A DNA stretch of 64,000 nucleotides from Novosphingobium profundi (GCF_018491765.1 NZ_JABWCU010000005.1:1-64000), one strand, 5' to 3'. Shown: positions 34,275 to 44,460, counted from the first letter of the stretch. Made by a program: numbers and translations. Notes: generated by a model from the letters alone, not told the origin.

Positions 34275-34898
34275 ATGACGCTGGCCCACTGGTGGCTCTT
34301 CGCGGTCGCCACCTGCCTGCTCAGCGCGACGCCCGGGCCCAACATGCTCCACGCGCTGACGCGCAGCGTGGAGGTGGGCTTTCGGCGGGCTCTGGCGGCC
34401 GCAGCGGGGTGCCTGCTCGCGGTACTGTGCCTGCTGAGCGCGCCTGCGGTGGGCCTCTCGACACTGCTTCACGCGGTCCCGGGGGCCTTCACGCTGTTGC
34501 GCTACGCGGGCGGCGCCTATCTCTTGTACCTTGGTTTCAAGGCCTGGCGCGCGCCCGCCAGCACGACGCTGGACGACGTCGCGATGCCGGGCAGGTCTGT
34601 GTCGCCGGGGTCGCTGGCTCGGGGCGGTTTCGCGGTCGGCATCAGCAATCCCAAGGCGATTCTCTTCGCCGCGGCCTTCCTGCCCCAGTTCGTTGACCCG
34701 ATGCTCCCGCAGGCGCCGCAGTTCGCGATCCTGGTGGCGACGTCCTGTGCCTTCGAGGCGATGTGGCTAATGATCTATGCGGCCGGGGGGCGCTCGATCG
34801 CGCGGTTCCTCTCCCGCGGGCAGGTCAAGAAGGCCTTCAACCGGTTGACGGGCTCGCTCTTCGCCGCATTCGGTCTGGCGCTGCTCGCCAATCGTTGA
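34275..34898 (+). CDS. LysE/RhtB-family exporter
   Basis: A 207-residue inner-membrane protein with about six hydrophobic segments and the family signature near the N-terminus (SATPGPNMLHALTRS) and in the centre (GISNPKAILFAAAFLPQF). Members export amino acids or related metabolites; substrate unknown. It follows yggS closely and may be in one transcript with it. Confidence 0.88.
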   Translation: MTLAHWWLFAVATCLLSATPGPNMLHALTRSVEVGFRRALAAAAGCLLAVLCLLSAPAVGLSTLLHAVPGAFTLLRYAGGAYLLYLGFKAWRAPASTTLDDVAMPGRSVSPGSLARGGFAVGISNPKAILFAAAFLPQFVDPMLPQAPQFAILVATSCAFEAMWLMIYAAGGRSIARFLSRGQVKKAFNRLTGSLFAAFGLALLANR

Positions 34899-34957
34899 GC
34901 GGGGGAAGTACGGGAATAGTCCTCGCTTTCGAGCGACTTCGTCCGCTAGTCTCGGGA

Positions 34958-36058
34958 ATGCCCATAGCCGGGGACGCGAAGATGAACGAGCCTGCGCAAA
35001 CCGATACGGCCGGTCCCGCCCGGGTGCGTCTGTTCGCCTTCGTGCGACCGTTTCACGGTCACGAAGGCCTGCTGGCGGTGCCCGCGCTGGTGGGGCTGGT
35101 GCTGGCCGGGATGATCTGGGACGAGCGGGTGCACGCCATGGTCGCGGCGGGCGCAGCGTTCAGCGTCGGGCTCGGCACGGCGCACACGATGGGGCGTTGG
35201 CGCTGGGATTCGATGGTGGCGGCGTTGGCGGGGATGATCCTCGCCGGATTCGCCGGAACGCTGATCGGGCTGGTCGGCTGGGCCTATGTCGCCTTTGCAT
35301 CCGGTTTCGCGGGTCTGACGGCCTGGCTGGCGCTGCGCGACACGCAAGTGTGGTGGACAGTGCTCCAGTTCGAGGTGGGGTTCCTGGTCGCGGGGCATTT
35401 CGCGGGCGGTGTCGGCGCCGCGCTGGATCGCGCAGGGCTGATCCTGCTGGGCGGCGCTCTGCAGATCGCGTGCGTGGTCGCGTTCACGCGAATTTTTCCG
35501 GCGGTTCGCGAGGCTTATGCCGGGGGATCGGCGGAGCCGGAGACGGATTCCCGCCTGATCGCGGCGCACGTGGCGCGGGCGGTCGTGTGCGTGGGGGCAA
35601 GCCTGCTCACCGCGCAGGCGCTTGGCCTTGCCTACGCCTACTGGGCGCCGCTGGCCGCGCTTCTGGTGCTCAAGCCGCGCCTGCACGAGACCCGGGCGCG
35701 GGGTGTCCAGCGGCTGGGCGGAACTTTGTGCGGATGTCTTCTCGCCACGCTTTTCGCCATGGCCTGCCATGATGCGCCGCTGGCGCTGGTCGCGGGGATG
35801 GCGGTTTCGGCCTGGTGTGCGTTTTCGGCGCAGAAGGCGCATTACGTGCTGCTGACGACGGCAATCACGGTCACCGTGGTGCTGATGGTCTCGCTGGCCG
35901 GAACCGACCCGGCGGCCAATGCGGAGCACCGTTTGCTGGCGACGCTGCTGGGCGGTGTGATCGCGCTGGTGGTGGCGGCGCTGGTGCCGCACAAGCTGCC
36001 ACGCGCGGCGGCGATCCGGATGGACCGGATCGGGCGCCCACCCGCGCCACGCGGCTGA
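34958..36058 (+). CDS. FUSC-family membrane protein
   Basis: A 366-residue integral membrane protein with about ten hydrophobic segments in two blocks, resembling the fusaric-acid-resistance/aromatic-acid-exporter (FUSC_2) family. The typical central motif is in the second block around AYWAPLAALLVLKPRLHETRARG. It lacks the cytoplasmic domain of AaeB. The start is uncertain between 34958 and an ATG at 34982. Confidence 0.75.
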   Translation: MPIAGDAKMNEPAQTDTAGPARVRLFAFVRPFHGHEGLLAVPALVGLVLAGMIWDERVHAMVAAGAAFSVGLGTAHTMGRWRWDSMVAALAGMILAGFAGTLIGLVGWAYVAFASGFAGLTAWLALRDTQVWWTVLQFEVGFLVAGHFAGGVGAALDRAGLILLGGALQIACVVAFTRIFPAVREAYAGGSAEPETDSRLIAAHVARAVVCVGASLLTAQALGLAYAYWAPLAALLVLKPRLHETRARGVQRLGGTLCGCLLATLFAMACHDAPLALVAGMAVSAWCAFSAQKAHYVLLTTAITVTVVLMVSLAGTDPAANAEHRLLATLLGGVIALVVAALVPHKLPRAAAIRMDRIGRPPAPRG

Positions 36059-36084
36059 AGCCGGGGCGCGGGCGGACAGCGGGA

Positions 36085-37566
36085 TCAGTTGGGCGTGTCG
36101 AGCTCGTTGCCCGAGAGGGTGACGATGTGCAGCAGGTTGGTCGACCCCTTGGTGCCGAAGGGCACGCCGGCGAGCACGACCAGGCGGGTACCCGCCGCGC
36201 CGAAGCCGTGGCGCAGCGCCATGCGCTTGCCCTTGGCGATCATTTCCTCGAAGCTGCCGATGTCGCGCGTCATCACCGTGTGCGCGCCCCACAGCAAGGC
36301 GCCGCGCCGGGCGGTTTCCTGGCTGGGGGTGAGCACCAGCATCGGCGCGGCCGGACGCTCGCGCGCGACGCGCCTCGCTGTCATGCCTGAACTGGTGAAG
36401 ACGATGATGCCTTCGATCGGCAGCGTGTCGGCGATCTGCGCGCACGAGCCCGACAGCGCGTCGGCGGTGGTGGCATCGAGCGGCGCCTTGGCGATGTGGA
36501 TGCGCTCGCGGTAGGTCACGTCGCTTTCGACTTTGACCGCGATGCGGTCCATGATCGTGACCGCCTCGACCGGCCAGTCGCCCGCCGCGGTCTCGGCCGA
36601 AAGCATGACCGCATCGGCGCCGTCGTAGACCGCGTTCGCGACGTCGGAAACTTCCGCACGGGTGGGTGAGGGGCTCTTGATCATCGATTCGAGCATCTGC
36701 GTGGCGACCACCACGGGCTTGCCCATGGCGCGCGTCTTCTCGATGATGTGCTTCTGGATCGGGGGCACTTCCTCGGGCAGGAGTTCGACGCCGAGGTCCC
36801 CGCGCGCAACCATGATGCCGTCGGAGATCTCGATGATCGCATCGAGGCTCTCGACCGCGGCCGGCTTTTCGATCTTGGCCATCAGCGCGCCCTTGCCGCC
36901 CATCAGGCGACGCGCCTCGGCGACGTCCTCGGGGCGCTGGACGAAGGACAGGCCGATCCAGTCGGCGTCCTGGGCCATCGCGAAGTCGAGGTCGCGTCGG
37001 TCCTTTTCGGTCAGCGCCGGGATCGGCACCAGCGCGTCGGGCACGTTGACGCCCTTGCGGTCGGAGATCGGCCCGCCAACTTCGGCGCTGCACAGGATCT
37101 CGTCTTCGCTCGCGCGGATCACGCGCAGCTGCAGCTTGCCGTCGTCGACCAGCAGGCGCTGGCCCTTCTCGAGGATGCCGAACAGCTCGGGGTGGGGCAG
37201 GCAGACGCGGTCGTCGTTGCCCGGGTCGGGATTGCGGTCGAGCGTGAAGTGCGCGCCGTGCTTGATGAAGGCTTTGCCTCCCTCGAAGCTGCCTACGCGC
37301 AGCTTGGGGCCCTGCAGGTCGCACAGGATCGCGATGGGACGCATCAGGTCCTTTTCGACCGCGCGGATGTTTGCGATCGTCTCGCGGTGCGTCTCATGGT
37401 CGCCGTGGCTCATGTTGACGCGGAAGGCATCGGCGCCGCGCTGGATCAGCTTGGCGATGGTTTCCTTGTCACGGCTGGCGGGGCCGAGCGTTGCAAGGAT
37501 CTTCACCTTGCGCTGGCGCTTGATGCCGCGATGATGCGGAGAACGACGGTAGGGAATGGTTGCCAA
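36085..37566 (-). CDS. pyk: pyruvate kinase
   Basis: A 493-residue pyruvate kinase that turns phosphoenolpyruvate and ADP into pyruvate and ATP. Family motifs: KILATLGPASRDKE, RVNMSHGDHE, ILCDLQGPKLRVG, the catalytic MAKIEKPAAVE loop and SDGIMVARGDLGVE. The start is placed at TTG 37566 behind AGAGG; an in-frame ATG at 37626 would add 20 residues that do not resemble the family and would reach to within 20 bases of the divergent DUF1244 start. Confidence 0.92.
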   Translation of the reverse strand: MATIPYRRSPHHRGIKRQRKVKILATLGPASRDKETIAKLIQRGADAFRVNMSHGDHETHRETIANIRAVEKDLMRPIAILCDLQGPKLRVGSFEGGKAFIKHGAHFTLDRNPDPGNDDRVCLPHPELFGILEKGQRLLVDDGKLQLRVIRASEDEILCSAEVGGPISDRKGVNVPDALVPIPALTEKDRRDLDFAMAQDADWIGLSFVQRPEDVAEARRLMGGKGALMAKIEKPAAVESLDAIIEISDGIMVARGDLGVELLPEEVPPIQKHIIEKTRAMGKPVVVATQMLESMIKSPSPTRAEVSDVANAVYDGADAVMLSAETAAGDWPVEAVTIMDRIAVKVESDVTYRERIHIAKAPLDATTADALSGSCAQIADTLPIEGIIVFTSSGMTARRVARERPAAPMLVLTPSQETARRGALLWGAHTVMTRDIGSFEEMIAKGKRMALRHGFGAAGTRLVVLAGVPFGTKGSTNLLHIVTLSGNELDTPN

Positions 37567-37643
37567 GTTCAGTCTGCCTCTTTCGAAACCCGCCGTCCAT
37601 ATGGCAAAGGGATGCGCACAAACCAAGGTCGAAGGTCAGGAAT

Positions 37644-37955
37644 ATGGACGTAAAACCCACTATAGACGGACTTGATGATGCAATTGCGGCAGCCGCGTTC
37701 CGCAGGCTCGTCAAGCATCTCCAGCACCGCCACGACGCGCAGAACATTGAACTGATGGGGCTTGCGGGGTTCTGTCGCAATTGCCTTGCCGACTGGATTC
37801 GGGACGCCGGCTTCGAGGGCGACAAGGATGCGGCGCGCGCGCTGATCCACGGCATGCCCTTCGGCGACTGGAAGGCCGCCTACCAGAGCGAGGCGACCCC
37901 CGAGCAGATCGCCCGGATGGAGGAAAGCCTGAAGAAGAACGCCCCGGGCCATTGA
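37644..37955 (+). CDS. DUF1244 family protein
   Basis: A 103-residue protein of the DUF1244 family, found widely in proteobacteria with no defined function. Conserved segments are FRRLVKHLQHRHDAQNIELM, the CRNCLADW cysteine pair, and MPFGDWKAAYQ. The ATG at 37644 follows AGGTCAGGA. It is divergent from pyk. Confidence 0.85.
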   Translation: MDVKPTIDGLDDAIAAAAFRRLVKHLQHRHDAQNIELMGLAGFCRNCLADWIRDAGFEGDKDAARALIHGMPFGDWKAAYQSEATPEQIARMEESLKKNAPGH

Positions 37956-37992
37956 ACGAGGGCTTCGCGCCGCGCGGGTCTGCCATGGCTTG

Positions 37993-39153
37993 CTAACGGG
38001 GATGGACCGAGCGGTCTTGCCGTCCGGGCAGGACGCCTGTGAGAGATGCGGCCATCCTTGACGCGGCGCGCCAGATCGCGTGGCGAAGGGCCTCGAAGGC
38101 GAGGACGAGCAGCGCGGTCTGCGCGAGCAACGAGGCGAACACGAGCAGCGACAAGCGCGGCGCGTAGATCCAGCCTTGCGCGAAATAAGTGCACAGGAAC
38201 GGGTGCACGAGCCAGATCGGCAGCGAATGGCGCCCCAGCCAGGCGAGCCAGGGGCGATCCGGCGACGATCCCGCGAAATGCACCAGCATCACGAGGAAGA
38301 GCGGCGCGGCGAGGATCAGGTACGGCGTGAGCGCCGAGGGCAGGAGAAGCTCCATTGCCGCCGCACCGAGGAGGGCCAGGCCTGCCGCGAATACGGCGAC
38401 CCGTCGCTGCGCGAGCCACGCCGAAAGGTCGCGATCGACCGCCTCATGGCGCGCGAACGCCAATCCGAAGCTGAAGGGCAATTGCCACACGAGCAGATTG
38501 GAGAGCGAGAACAGCGGCGGATTGAGGTGGGCTGCGTCGAGGAGGGCTCCGAGCGCAAAGGCCAGAAGGGCGAGACCAAGGAGAAGGGCGGGACGCCTCG
38601 CCAGGTGCAGCGCCAGCGGCAGGAGAAGCACCAGCGCAAGATAGGTCTGCGCGAACCACCACTCATAGACGAGCGGGCGGCCCAGCGTGAGCAGGGCCGG
38701 GGCGCGCAGCCGGTGAAGCAGGGCGAGGGCCTGCGGATCCGATGGTACGAGCATGGCACCAACGAGGAGCACGAGCGCGGCGGCAAGCGTGAAATAGTAG
38801 GCGTAAGTCGCCAGGAAGCGCCCGGCCCGCTGCCAGGCCTGCCGCCAGATGCTGCGGCTCCGTCCAGAGCAGGCCACCGCGTCGGCTTCGCCGTGCCGGC
38901 GGGCAAGGCCATAGCCGGACAGGAACAGGAAGATCGGCACGCAGATCTTGCCGAGCCGGGCCAGTTCGTATTCGAGCGGGAGGCCGGGCACCAATGGCAC
39001 GTAATGGTTCGGCGCCCGGATCAGCGTGGGCAGCGCGAAGAGGTGATGCGCCAGCATGAGCAGGATCGCGATGCCCTTGAGGGCAAGTGCCGTACGCGGC
39101 GCGATCAGCGGCCTCCGATCGCAAGGCGGTGGCGGTTTTGTCTCTCGTTCCAC
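37993..39153 (-). CDS. acyltransferase-3 family membrane protein
   Basis: A 386-residue multi-spanning protein with about ten membrane helices. The N-terminal signature of acyltransferase family 3 is present (the catalytic-type histidine in LMLAHHLFALP and FLFLSGYGLARR). Such proteins O-acylate cell-surface sugars or lipids. No glycan cluster is adjacent, so the acceptor cannot be guessed. Convergent with DUF1244. Confidence 0.8.
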   Translation of the reverse strand: MERETKPPPPCDRRPLIAPRTALALKGIAILLMLAHHLFALPTLIRAPNHYVPLVPGLPLEYELARLGKICVPIFLFLSGYGLARRHGEADAVACSGRSRSIWRQAWQRAGRFLATYAYYFTLAAALVLLVGAMLVPSDPQALALLHRLRAPALLTLGRPLVYEWWFAQTYLALVLLLPLALHLARRPALLLGLALLAFALGALLDAAHLNPPLFSLSNLLVWQLPFSFGLAFARHEAVDRDLSAWLAQRRVAVFAAGLALLGAAAMELLLPSALTPYLILAAPLFLVMLVHFAGSSPDRPWLAWLGRHSLPIWLVHPFLCTYFAQGWIYAPRLSLLVFASLLAQTALLVLAFEALRHAIWRAASRMAASLTGVLPGRQDRSVHPR

Positions 39154-39277
39154 GCGCGATCATCCCGGTTGCATCGGTCCCTCGCAAGCTTGGGCCGAGC
39201 CGGGAGGCAGGGCGAGCGAAGTTGGCTCCGTTTTCGCGGTTTGGAGAGGTCGTCCACGCTATCCACAGGATCATCTT

Positions 39278-39306
39278 TTGCGCAAGAGCGCGACAGCGGC
39301 TATCAG
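39278..39306 (+). promoter_or_regulatory. candidate gapR promoter
   Basis: TTGCGC at 39278-39283 and TATCAG at 39301-39306 are 17 bases apart, giving a leader of about 57 bases before the gapR ATG. A pattern match only. Confidence 0.35.
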
Positions 39307-39369
39307 CCGGCGCCCGTTCGCCTTGGCGACACCCGATTCTCACCATCCTTTTTTCGGAGCTGACATTCC

Positions 39370-39606
39370 ATGGCCGAAACCGCCGACGACCGCCTTCGCC
39401 TGCTGATCGAGCGCATCGAGCGCCTCGAAGAGGAAAAGAAGGGCATCTCGGACGACATTCGCGACGTCTACAACGAAGCCAAGGCGGTCGGTTACGACGT
39501 CAAGATCATGCGCCAGATCGTCCGCCTGCGGAAGATGAAGCCCGACGACCGCCGCGAGATGGACATGGTTCTCGAAACCTACCGCAGCGCGCTCGGCCTC
39601 GACTGA
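39370..39606 (+). CDS. gapR: nucleoid-associated protein GapR (DUF2312)
   Basis: A 78-residue, mostly helical basic/acidic protein that matches GapR almost along its whole length (LLIERIERLEEEKKGISDDI, VYNEAKAVGYDVKIMRQIVR). In Caulobacter GapR clamps overtwisted DNA ahead of forks and transcription and supports topoisomerases. A divergent acyltransferase gene lies upstream. Confidence 0.95.
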   Translation: MAETADDRLRLLIERIERLEEEKKGISDDIRDVYNEAKAVGYDVKIMRQIVRLRKMKPDDRREMDMVLETYRSALGLD

Positions 39607-39657
39607 ACCGGAATGGGGCCGTTCGCCGCGGCCCCAGGTCCGGCCCCCTGTCCGGTG

Positions 39658-40389
39658 TCACAAGCCGGATAGTCCGGGCAGCATTGCGAGCGCCATCGTC
39701 GCTGCGTTGGCACTCGCGTGCTGGAGCATGCTTGCCCCCAACCCCAGTCGCTGGCGGGTATAGCCCAGCATGATCCCGGCCCAGAGCTGGGGCAGGACGA
39801 GCAGCGCGGTGAGCGCGCTCGCATCGCCGTAATTGAGGACGTGGACCCCGGCGAAGGCGAAAGCCATGATCCAGTAGATCGCGGGGTAGGCCCAGCGGAA
39901 GATCGGCGGCGTGCGCCGCTTGCGCAGGAAGATCCAGCCCGCCAGAGCCACCACGAGCAGCGCCCCCAGAATGGCGACCGCCGCCAACGCGGGCAGGCCG
40001 CGCGAGATTGCGGCCAGCGCCACCATCGCCGGGATCGCGCAGCCCATGAGCCAGAGCGTGCGCGGGCGGCCGCTCTGCCAGCCCCGGAACAGCATTTCCT
40101 CGAGAACCGGCGCGATGACCACCGTGATCGGCAGCAGCCAGTTCTGGGGGATCTTGTCGAAGGCATCGGGTGGCGCCAGCCCGAGCGTCTTCTGGACAAG
40201 CGCGGTCACCGGCAGCGTCAGTGCGAGCAGCACGAAGACGTGCACGGCGTAGAGCACCCCCAGCGTCTGCCAGCTTGCCGCGCGGCGCAGGCTCCAGGGG
40301 TCGAGCACTGCGGGTGAGATCAGGAAACGCGCGAGGTCGGTGAGGACCTGGCGCGGGCCGGCGAAATGAGGCGCGTTGATGGTGTTCAT
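39658..40389 (-). CDS. CPBP-family intramembrane metalloprotease
   Basis: A 243-residue membrane protein of the CPBP/Abi family. The glutamate motif is E97-E98 with R102 (VLEEMLFRGW), and the later histidine motifs are FAGVHVLNYGD and LQHASANAA. These are the conserved residues of the Rce1-type glutamyl protease fold. Substrate unknown. It lies downstream of the HxlR gene on the same strand, after a 140-base gap. Confidence 0.85.
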   Translation of the reverse strand: MNTINAPHFAGPRQVLTDLARFLISPAVLDPWSLRRAASWQTLGVLYAVHVFVLLALTLPVTALVQKTLGLAPPDAFDKIPQNWLLPITVVIAPVLEEMLFRGWQSGRPRTLWLMGCAIPAMVALAAISRGLPALAAVAILGALLVVALAGWIFLRKRRTPPIFRWAYPAIYWIMAFAFAGVHVLNYGDASALTALLVLPQLWAGIMLGYTRQRLGLGASMLQHASANAATMALAMLPGLSGL

Positions 40390-40529
40390 GGGACTTGCTT
40401 TCCAGCCGGGGGGATGGGCCGATATCGTGTTGGTCTGAACGAGCGTGCCTGAACACGCGCGCCTGAACAAACACGAAATGCCAAGGCCTTGCGCTAGGGC
40501 CTGGTCCGCCCCACCGATGTCTTGCGCGT

Positions 40530-40910
40530 TCAGGCACCGACCTGCGCGGCCTCGCGCCGAACGTCGAAGCGGCTGCGTGCGGCGTCCACTTCGTCCATGT
40601 TGTCGATCGCCCAGACGTAGAGCGCCTTGAACGGGGGCAGCAGCGAGCGCCCGAGCGCGGTCAATCCATATTCCACCGCCACGGGCGAGGCGGGGATCAC
40701 GCGCCGCTCGACCAGCCCGTTGCGCTCGAGCCGGCGCAGGCATTGCGTCAGTGACTTCTGGGTGACGCCTTCGAGGTGGCGCTTGATCGTGTTGAAGCGC
40801 ACCGGCTCGTTCTCGAGCACGGTCAGGACCATCATCGACCACTTGTCGGCGATCTGGTCGAACAGCGCGCGGCTGGGGCAATCGACCGAAAAATGCTGGC
40901 AAAGGGGCAT
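40530..40910 (-). CDS. HxlR-family regulator
   Basis: A 126-residue winged-helix regulator (DKWSMMVLTVLENEPVRFNTI, GVTQKSLTQCLRRLERNGLV). Two cysteines, C4 and C11, sit in the N-terminal arm; in characterised members (YodB, HypR) an N-terminal cysteine senses oxidants or electrophiles. It is divergent from an old yellow enzyme with two palindromes between them, so it is probably the repressor of that gene. Confidence 0.9.
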   Translation of the reverse strand: MPLCQHFSVDCPSRALFDQIADKWSMMVLTVLENEPVRFNTIKRHLEGVTQKSLTQCLRRLERNGLVERRVIPASPVAVEYGLTALGRSLLPPFKALYVWAIDNMDEVDAARSRFDVRREAAQVGA

Positions 40911-40946
40911 CGGCGTTTCCTGGCGGACATTCGGTGGCGGGCAGGT

Positions 40947-40964
40947 GGTATCCTCTAGGATACC
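40947..40964. promoter_or_regulatory. palindrome 1, likely HxlR operator
   Basis: GGTATCC and GGATACC are inverted around TCTA. It lies 36 bases upstream of the HxlR ATG. Shared GGTAT/ATACC half-sites with the second palindrome support a common binding protein. Confidence 0.6.
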
Positions 40965-40992
40965 TGGCGAACTGAGGGTGCGTTCTTGAACC

Positions 40993-41013
40993 CAGGTATC
41001 GGATATATACCTG
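40993..41013. promoter_or_regulatory. palindrome 2, likely HxlR operator
   Basis: CAGGTAT and ATACCTG are inverted around seven bases. It lies about 43 bases before the old yellow enzyme ATG, where the promoter is expected. The centre is about 47 bases from that of palindrome 1. Confidence 0.6.
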
Positions 41014-41056
41014 ATGCCCCGTCATTCAATGTTCCCCAGACGGAGACTCCCGTTTC

Positions 41057-42175
<1,119 letters not shown>

Positions 42176-42185
42176 CGTAGCGCGA

Positions 42186-42211
42186 GACGCGGGTCGGGGC
42201 CGGCCCGCGTC
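42186..42211. terminator. hairpin between convergent genes
   Basis: Ten-base arms starting GACGCGGG and ending CCCGCGTC with one G-T pair, six-base loop. It lies between the stops of the old yellow enzyme (plus) and the barrel protein (minus). The T run is weak. Confidence 0.45.
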
Positions 42212-42667
42212 TTACCTGCTGAGGTGGAACGTGTAGCGAAAGGCCGGGTCGGCCCCGTCGACGACGTCCATGGTGATCTCGCCGTGCAGGCCGGCGTAGC
42301 GTCCGGTGCCGCCCGAGGCGACGAAGGCGGCATCGCCGGTTTCCAGGAAATAGCCGTGCGCCATCACGCTGCCGTCGGCGAAGATGTCGGAGAAGGTGCA
42401 TTCCTGGCCCTTGCCGACCGCGGTGCGGATGCAAAAACCGTTCATGCGGCCGATTTCCTTGCCGCCCGGGCCATCGAGCAGCGGGTTGTTGAAGGTGAGC
42501 ATGTCGCCTGCCGAGGGCCCTTTCGCGCCGAGATCGACCGTGGTCTCGCCGGTTGAGAGTTCGACGACCGAGAAGGTGAGCACCTGGGGTGAGGCCGCGA
42601 TTGTCTGCGCCGGGACCACTAGGCTGGCGGCCAGGGCAACCTGGATCGCAAATGATTTCAAGTTCAT
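42212..42667 (-). CDS. secreted allene-oxide-cyclase-barrel-like protein
   Basis: A 151-residue exported protein with a signal peptide (about residues 1-23, ending TIAASP). The body is beta-rich and ends with the SGGTGRYAGLHGEIT motif common to the AOC/dirigent barrel superfamily. Two cysteines (in NGFCIRT and QECTFSD) are about 14 residues apart and could form a disulphide. Enzymatic activity cannot be claimed; bacterial members are uncharacterised. Confidence 0.65.
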   Translation of the reverse strand: MNLKSFAIQVALAASLVVPAQTIAASPQVLTFSVVELSTGETTVDLGAKGPSAGDMLTFNNPLLDGPGGKEIGRMNGFCIRTAVGKGQECTFSDIFADGSVMAHGYFLETGDAAFVASGGTGRYAGLHGEITMDVVDGADPAFRYTFHLSR

Positions 42668-42782
42668 GTCCTGCCTTGGAAAATGTTTGGCCTTGCAAGG
42701 TGACTTAGGGCGGCCGGACGCCGCCAAGTCAAGCGCTGGACGCCTTGCAACACGTTCGTCGCGCGCGCAGATTGGCCGCACT

Positions 42783-43295
42783 ATGACCGACCGAAGCGAT
42801 CTGAAAGCTCCCGTTCTGCGCGGGGCGGGACCACACGATGCCGCGGCCTGCGCGGCGATCTACGCGCCTTTCGTCGCGGATACGATCGTCAGCTTCGAGA
42901 CCGAGGCACCCGACGCAGCGGAAATGGCCAGTCGGATCGCCGCCAACGCGGCCACGCACGGCTGGCTTGTTGCCGAAGTGGGCGGCGAACTGGCGGGCTA
43001 TGCCTATGGCGCGCCGCACCGCGCGCGTCAGGCCTATGCTTCCTCGTGCGACGTCACGGTCTACGTCGATCCGCGTTTCGCCCGGCAGGGTATCGGGCGT
43101 GCGCTCTACGGTGCCTTGCTGCCGGCGCTGAAAGCGCGCGGTCTGCACGCCGCCTTTGCCGGGATCGCGCTTCCCAATGTAGGAAGTGTCGGCCTACACG
43201 AGGCGATGGGGTTCGTTCCGGTGGGCATCTACCGCGAAGTTGGCTGGAAGCTTGGGGCCTGGCGCGACGTGGGCTGGTGGCAGCGGGTGCTGTAG
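42783..43295 (+). CDS. GNAT acetyltransferase, phosphinothricin-acetyltransferase type
   Basis: A 170-residue GNAT protein of the Pat/YncA group. The acetyl-CoA loop is in VYVDPRFARQGIGRALYG and the C-terminal motif GFVPVGIYREVGWKLGAWRDVGWWQ is characteristic. Members acetylate methionine sulfone/sulfoximine or phosphinothricin-like amino acids. Starts at ATG 42783. Confidence 0.88.
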   Translation: MTDRSDLKAPVLRGAGPHDAAACAAIYAPFVADTIVSFETEAPDAAEMASRIAANAATHGWLVAEVGGELAGYAYGAPHRARQAYASSCDVTVYVDPRFARQGIGRALYGALLPALKARGLHAAFAGIALPNVGSVGLHEAMGFVPVGIYREVGWKLGAWRDVGWWQRVL

Positions 43296-43469
43296 GCGCC
43301 GATCCGGCACGGGCTTTCGCCAGGGCGGTTGCTCTCGCCCCTCGCCTTGTTGTAAGGGCGCCCGACCAGTTTTCCAACGGACTCGCCGCGTAGCCGCCGC
43401 GCGCCCGCCCTTTCAGGGCAGGGCATGGCCTCGGATACATGCGGCGGGCACAAGACAAGAGCGGACCCG

Positions 43470-44234
43470 ATGGCAGGCCATTCCAAGTTCAAGAACATCA
43501 TGCATCGCAAGGGCGCGCAGGACAAGAAGCGCTCGGCGCAGTTCAGCAAGCTCAGCCGCGAAATCACCGTGGCCGCCAAGATGGGCATGCCCGACCCGGA
43601 CATGAACCCGCGTCTGCGCGCCGCGGTCAACGCCGCCAAGGCGCAGTCGATGCCCAAGGACAACATCCAGCGCGCGATCGACAAGGCCTCGAAGGGCGAT
43701 GCCGAGAACTACGAGGAAGTGCGCTACGAGGGCTATGGCCCGGGCGGCATCGCGATCATCGTCGAGGCGCTGACCGACAACCGCAACCGCACCGCCACCA
43801 ACGTGCGCACCGCCTTTGCCAAGAACGGCGGCAACCTGGGCGCTTCGGGCGCGGTCTCGCACGGCTTCGAACGCCTCGGCCTGATCGAGTACCCGGGGTC
43901 GGCCGGCGATGAGGACAAGGTCCTCGAGGCCGCGATCGAGGCCGGCGCCGACGACGTCGAGAGCGACATGGGCGATGGCGACGAGAACCCGGGCAGCCAC
44001 CAGATCTGGGTCTCGGTCGATGCGCTGCACGAAGTCGCGCGCGAGCTCGAGAAGGTGCTCGGCGAGGCCGAGGGCGTCAAGCTGGCGTGGAAGCCCAACC
44101 TTACGGTCGCCGTCGATGCGGATACGGTCGGCACGCTGATGAAGCTGGTCGATACGCTCGAGGACGACGACGACGTCCAGACCGTCTGGGGCAACTACGA
44201 AATCTCCGACGAAGTCATGGCGACGCTGGGCTGA
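43470..44234 (+). CDS. yebC: YebC/PmpR-family protein
   Basis: A 254-residue YebC/TACO1-type protein. [20 protein letters not shown] is the invariant N-terminus; the central [20 protein letters not shown] and the [15 protein letters not shown] segments follow. Originally called a transcriptional regulator; recent work links the family to translation of proline-rich stretches. It is often next to ruvCAB, as here. Confidence 0.94.
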   Translation: MAGHSKFKNIMHRKGAQDKKRSAQFSKLSREITVAAKMGMPDPDMNPRLRAAVNAAKAQSMPKDNIQRAIDKASKGDAENYEEVRYEGYGPGGIAIIVEALTDNRNRTATNVRTAFAKNGGNLGASGAVSHGFERLGLIEYPGSAGDEDKVLEAAIEAGADDVESDMGDGDENPGSHQIWVSVDALHEVARELEKVLGEAEGVKLAWKPNLTVAVDADTVGTLMKLVDTLEDDDDVQTVWGNYEISDEVMATLG

Positions 44235-44268
44235 TCGGGCTTCGTGGCGACCGGGGTTCACCGCTGAC

Positions 44269-44460
44269 ATGCTGGCCCTGGTCGTCCGCGCCCTGCTTTC
44301 GGGGGGCCTGATCGTCGCCATTGCCGAAGTGGGCAAGCGCCTGCCGGCCGTGGCGGCACTCGTGGCCTCGCTGGCCGCTGGTTTCGGTGCTGACGTTGGT
44401 GCTCTGCCTCGCGATGGTGCACCTGGGGCCGCGCTTGGGCCTGAGGATCTGAGACCATGA
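44269..44460 (+). pseudogene. decayed DUF3147-like membrane protein gene
   Basis: The open frame codes for 63 residues. The first 35 (MLALVVRALLSGG... to ...VAALVASL) resemble the N-terminus of DUF3147 membrane proteins, but then the frame turns into a non-hydrophobic Gly/Ala/Pro tail. If one G near 44373 is removed, the frame continues as LPLVSVLTLVLCLAMVHLG and ends at 44453, restoring a hydrophobic helix. Even then the product is 60 residues, about half the family length as I recall it, so an internal deletion is likely too. The 63-residue frame stops at ATGA, overlapping the ruvC start. Confidence 0.55.

Noticed and set aside
39259..39267. DnaA-box-like CTATCCACA before gapR as a sign of an origin
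   Set aside because: One mismatch, single copy and no AT-rich unwinding region or origin genes.
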